7,446 nt of DNA from contig CANIRI010000113.1 of assembly GCA_947469815.1 (NCBI GenBank), positions 1 to 7,446 on the forward strand, given 5' to 3'. Position numbers and translations under genes: made by a program. Below are positions 6,504 through 7,446 of the stretch, piece after piece. A model generated the notes under the pieces. That model made no database searches, had not been told where the DNA came from, and was given only the letters and a program-made list of their open reading frames with translations. The DNA is from Comamonadaceae bacterium (GTDB lineage: Bacteria > Pseudomonadota > Gammaproteobacteria > Burkholderiales > Burkholderiaceae_C). Each line of letters opens with the position of its first letter. Within the stretch, counting starts at the first letter, position 1.

Positions 6504-7446
6504 ATTTGCCCGGCCTCAACTTCCAACTCGGTGACGAGATCGACGCCCTGCGCGGGGCGGTACATACCTTCGCCCAGGCGGAAATCGCGCCCCGCGCTGC
6601 GGCGATTGACCGCGAGGACCAATTTCCCATGGACCTCTGGCCCAAGCTTGGCGCCATGGGCCTGCTGGGTATCACGGTTGAAGAGGAATACGGCGGCGCC
6701 CACATGGGCTATTTGGCGCATATGGTGGCCATGGAAGAAATTTCCCGCGCCAGCGCCAGCGTAGCCTTGAGTTATGGCGCGCACAGCAATTTGTGCGTCA
6801 ACCAGATTCGCCGCAACGGCAGCGCAGCGCAACGCGCCACCTACTTGCCAAAGCTCATCAGCGGCGAACACGTGGGCGCGCTGGCCATGAGCGAACCCGG
6901 TGCGGGCAGTGACGTGCTGAGCATGAAGCTGCGCGCCGACGACAAGGGCGGCTACTTTGTACTCAACGGCAGCAAGATGTGGATCACCAACGGCCCGGAC
7001 GCCGATGTGCTGGTGGTCTACGCCAAGACCGAGCCCGAGCTGGGTGCGCGCGGTGTCAGCGCCTTCCTGATCGAGAAGGGCATGCTCGGCTTCAGCGTGG
7101 CGCAAAAGCTGGACAAACTGGGTATGCGCGGCAGCTCCACCGGCGAGCTGCTGTTTCAGAACGTCGAAGTGCCGCTGGAGAACGTGCTGGGCGGTGTCAA
7201 CAACGGTGCGAAGGTGTTGATGAGTGGCTTGGATTACGAGCGTGCGGTGCTTGCCGGCGGGCCGCTGGGCATCATGCAGGCGGTGATGGACAACGTCATT
7301 CCCTATGTGCATGACCGTAAGCAGTTCGGCCAAAGCATTGGCGAGTTCCAGCTGATACAGGGCAAGCTGGCCGATATGTACACCGTGCTGCAAGCGGGTC
7401 GCTCGTTTGCCTATATGGTCGCAAAAAACTTGGATGCGCTGGGCAC
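6500..7446 (+). CDS. liuA: Isovaleryl-CoA dehydrogenase, 5' part
   Basis: This FAD-dependent acyl-CoA dehydrogenase oxidises isovaleryl-CoA to 3-methylcrotonyl-CoA in leucine breakdown and passes electrons to electron transfer flavoprotein. The frame runs open to the right edge, with 315 complete codons out of about 390 usual. It shows the family signature MSEPGAGSD (S131 to D138), the flavin-contact segment [18 protein letters not shown] (W161 to N164), [14 protein letters not shown] and [20 protein letters not shown]. The stretch [20 protein letters not shown] places a Glu at 247. This matches the helix-G position of the catalytic base in isovaleryl-CoA dehydrogenases and separates them from most short- and medium-chain enzymes, whose base lies nearer the C-terminus. 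The start at 6500 overlaps the regulator stop as ATGA. No Shine-Dalgarno sequence precedes it, so translation is probably coupled to the regulator. liuB or other methylcrotonyl-CoA carboxylase genes would be expected beyond the edge. Confidence 0.93.
   Translation, partial: MNLPGLNFQLGDEIDALRGAVHTFAQAEIAPRAAAIDREDQFPMDLWPKLGAMGLLGITVEEEYGGAHMGYLAHMVAMEEISRASASVALSYGAHSNLCVNQIRRNGSAAQRATYLPKLISGEHVGALAMSEPGAGSDVLSMKLRADDKGGYFVLNGSKMWITNGPDADVLVVYAKTEPELGARGVSAFLIEKGMLGFSVAQKLDKLGMRGSSTGELLFQNVEVPLENVLGGVNNGAKVLMSGLDYERAVLAGGPLGIMQAVMDNVIPYVHDRKQFGQSIGEFQLIQGKLADMYTVLQAGRSFAYMVAKNLDALG

Noticed and set aside
6269..7393. A 374-codon open frame on the minus strand opposite the regulator and isovaleryl-CoA dehydrogenase
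   Set aside because: It lies antisense to two genes with clear family motifs, its His/Gln/Ala-rich product shows no recognisable domain, and long antisense open frames are common in high-GC DNA.

Overview
The window looks like a chromosomal segment of a high-GC betaproteobacterium, most likely Burkholderiales and probably near Comamonadaceae (Rhodoferax or Polaromonas-like). This placement is an inference from three things: the two-subunit glycyl-tRNA synthetase, the gene order glyQ-glyS-gmhB-plsC-YgjP-type protease, and a LiuR-type regulator in front of isovaleryl-CoA dehydrogenase. No database search was possible. No RNA gene, CRISPR array, insertion sequence, prophage or clear rho-independent terminator was seen. 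No gap between genes exceeds 130 bp.

Left half (1-4882, + strand): a tightly packed, probably co-transcribed set. It begins with the 3' part of glyQ and glyS, which overlap by ATGA. gmhB (LPS heptose bisphosphate phosphatase), a PlsC-family lysophosphatidate acyltransferase and a YgjP/SprT-like zinc metallopeptidase with a TTG start follow. The gaps are 16, 24 and 11 bp. The set joins protein synthesis with envelope lipid and LPS precursor synthesis.

Right half (4854-7446): a divergent leucine/isovalerate catabolism locus. A metallo-beta-lactamase-fold hydrolase lies on the minus strand and runs tail-to-tail into the peptidase gene with a 29-bp overlap. On the plus strand a MerR-family regulator (LiuR-like) overlaps by ATGA with the start of isovaleryl-CoA dehydrogenase, which is cut by the window end. 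The 129-bp divergent region holds a striking ACGT-based operator. Its arms TTGACGTT and AACGTCAA flank a third ACGT, and it covers the -35 of a good minus-strand promoter. The simplest reading is that the MerR protein controls both itself with liuA and the MBL hydrolase.

Most of the window is ordinary core genome. I did not find a clearly undescribed system. The best leads are the shared operator tying an unassigned MBL hydrolase to the Liu regulon, the unusual start region of that hydrolase, and a C8 tract near the start of the peptidase gene.
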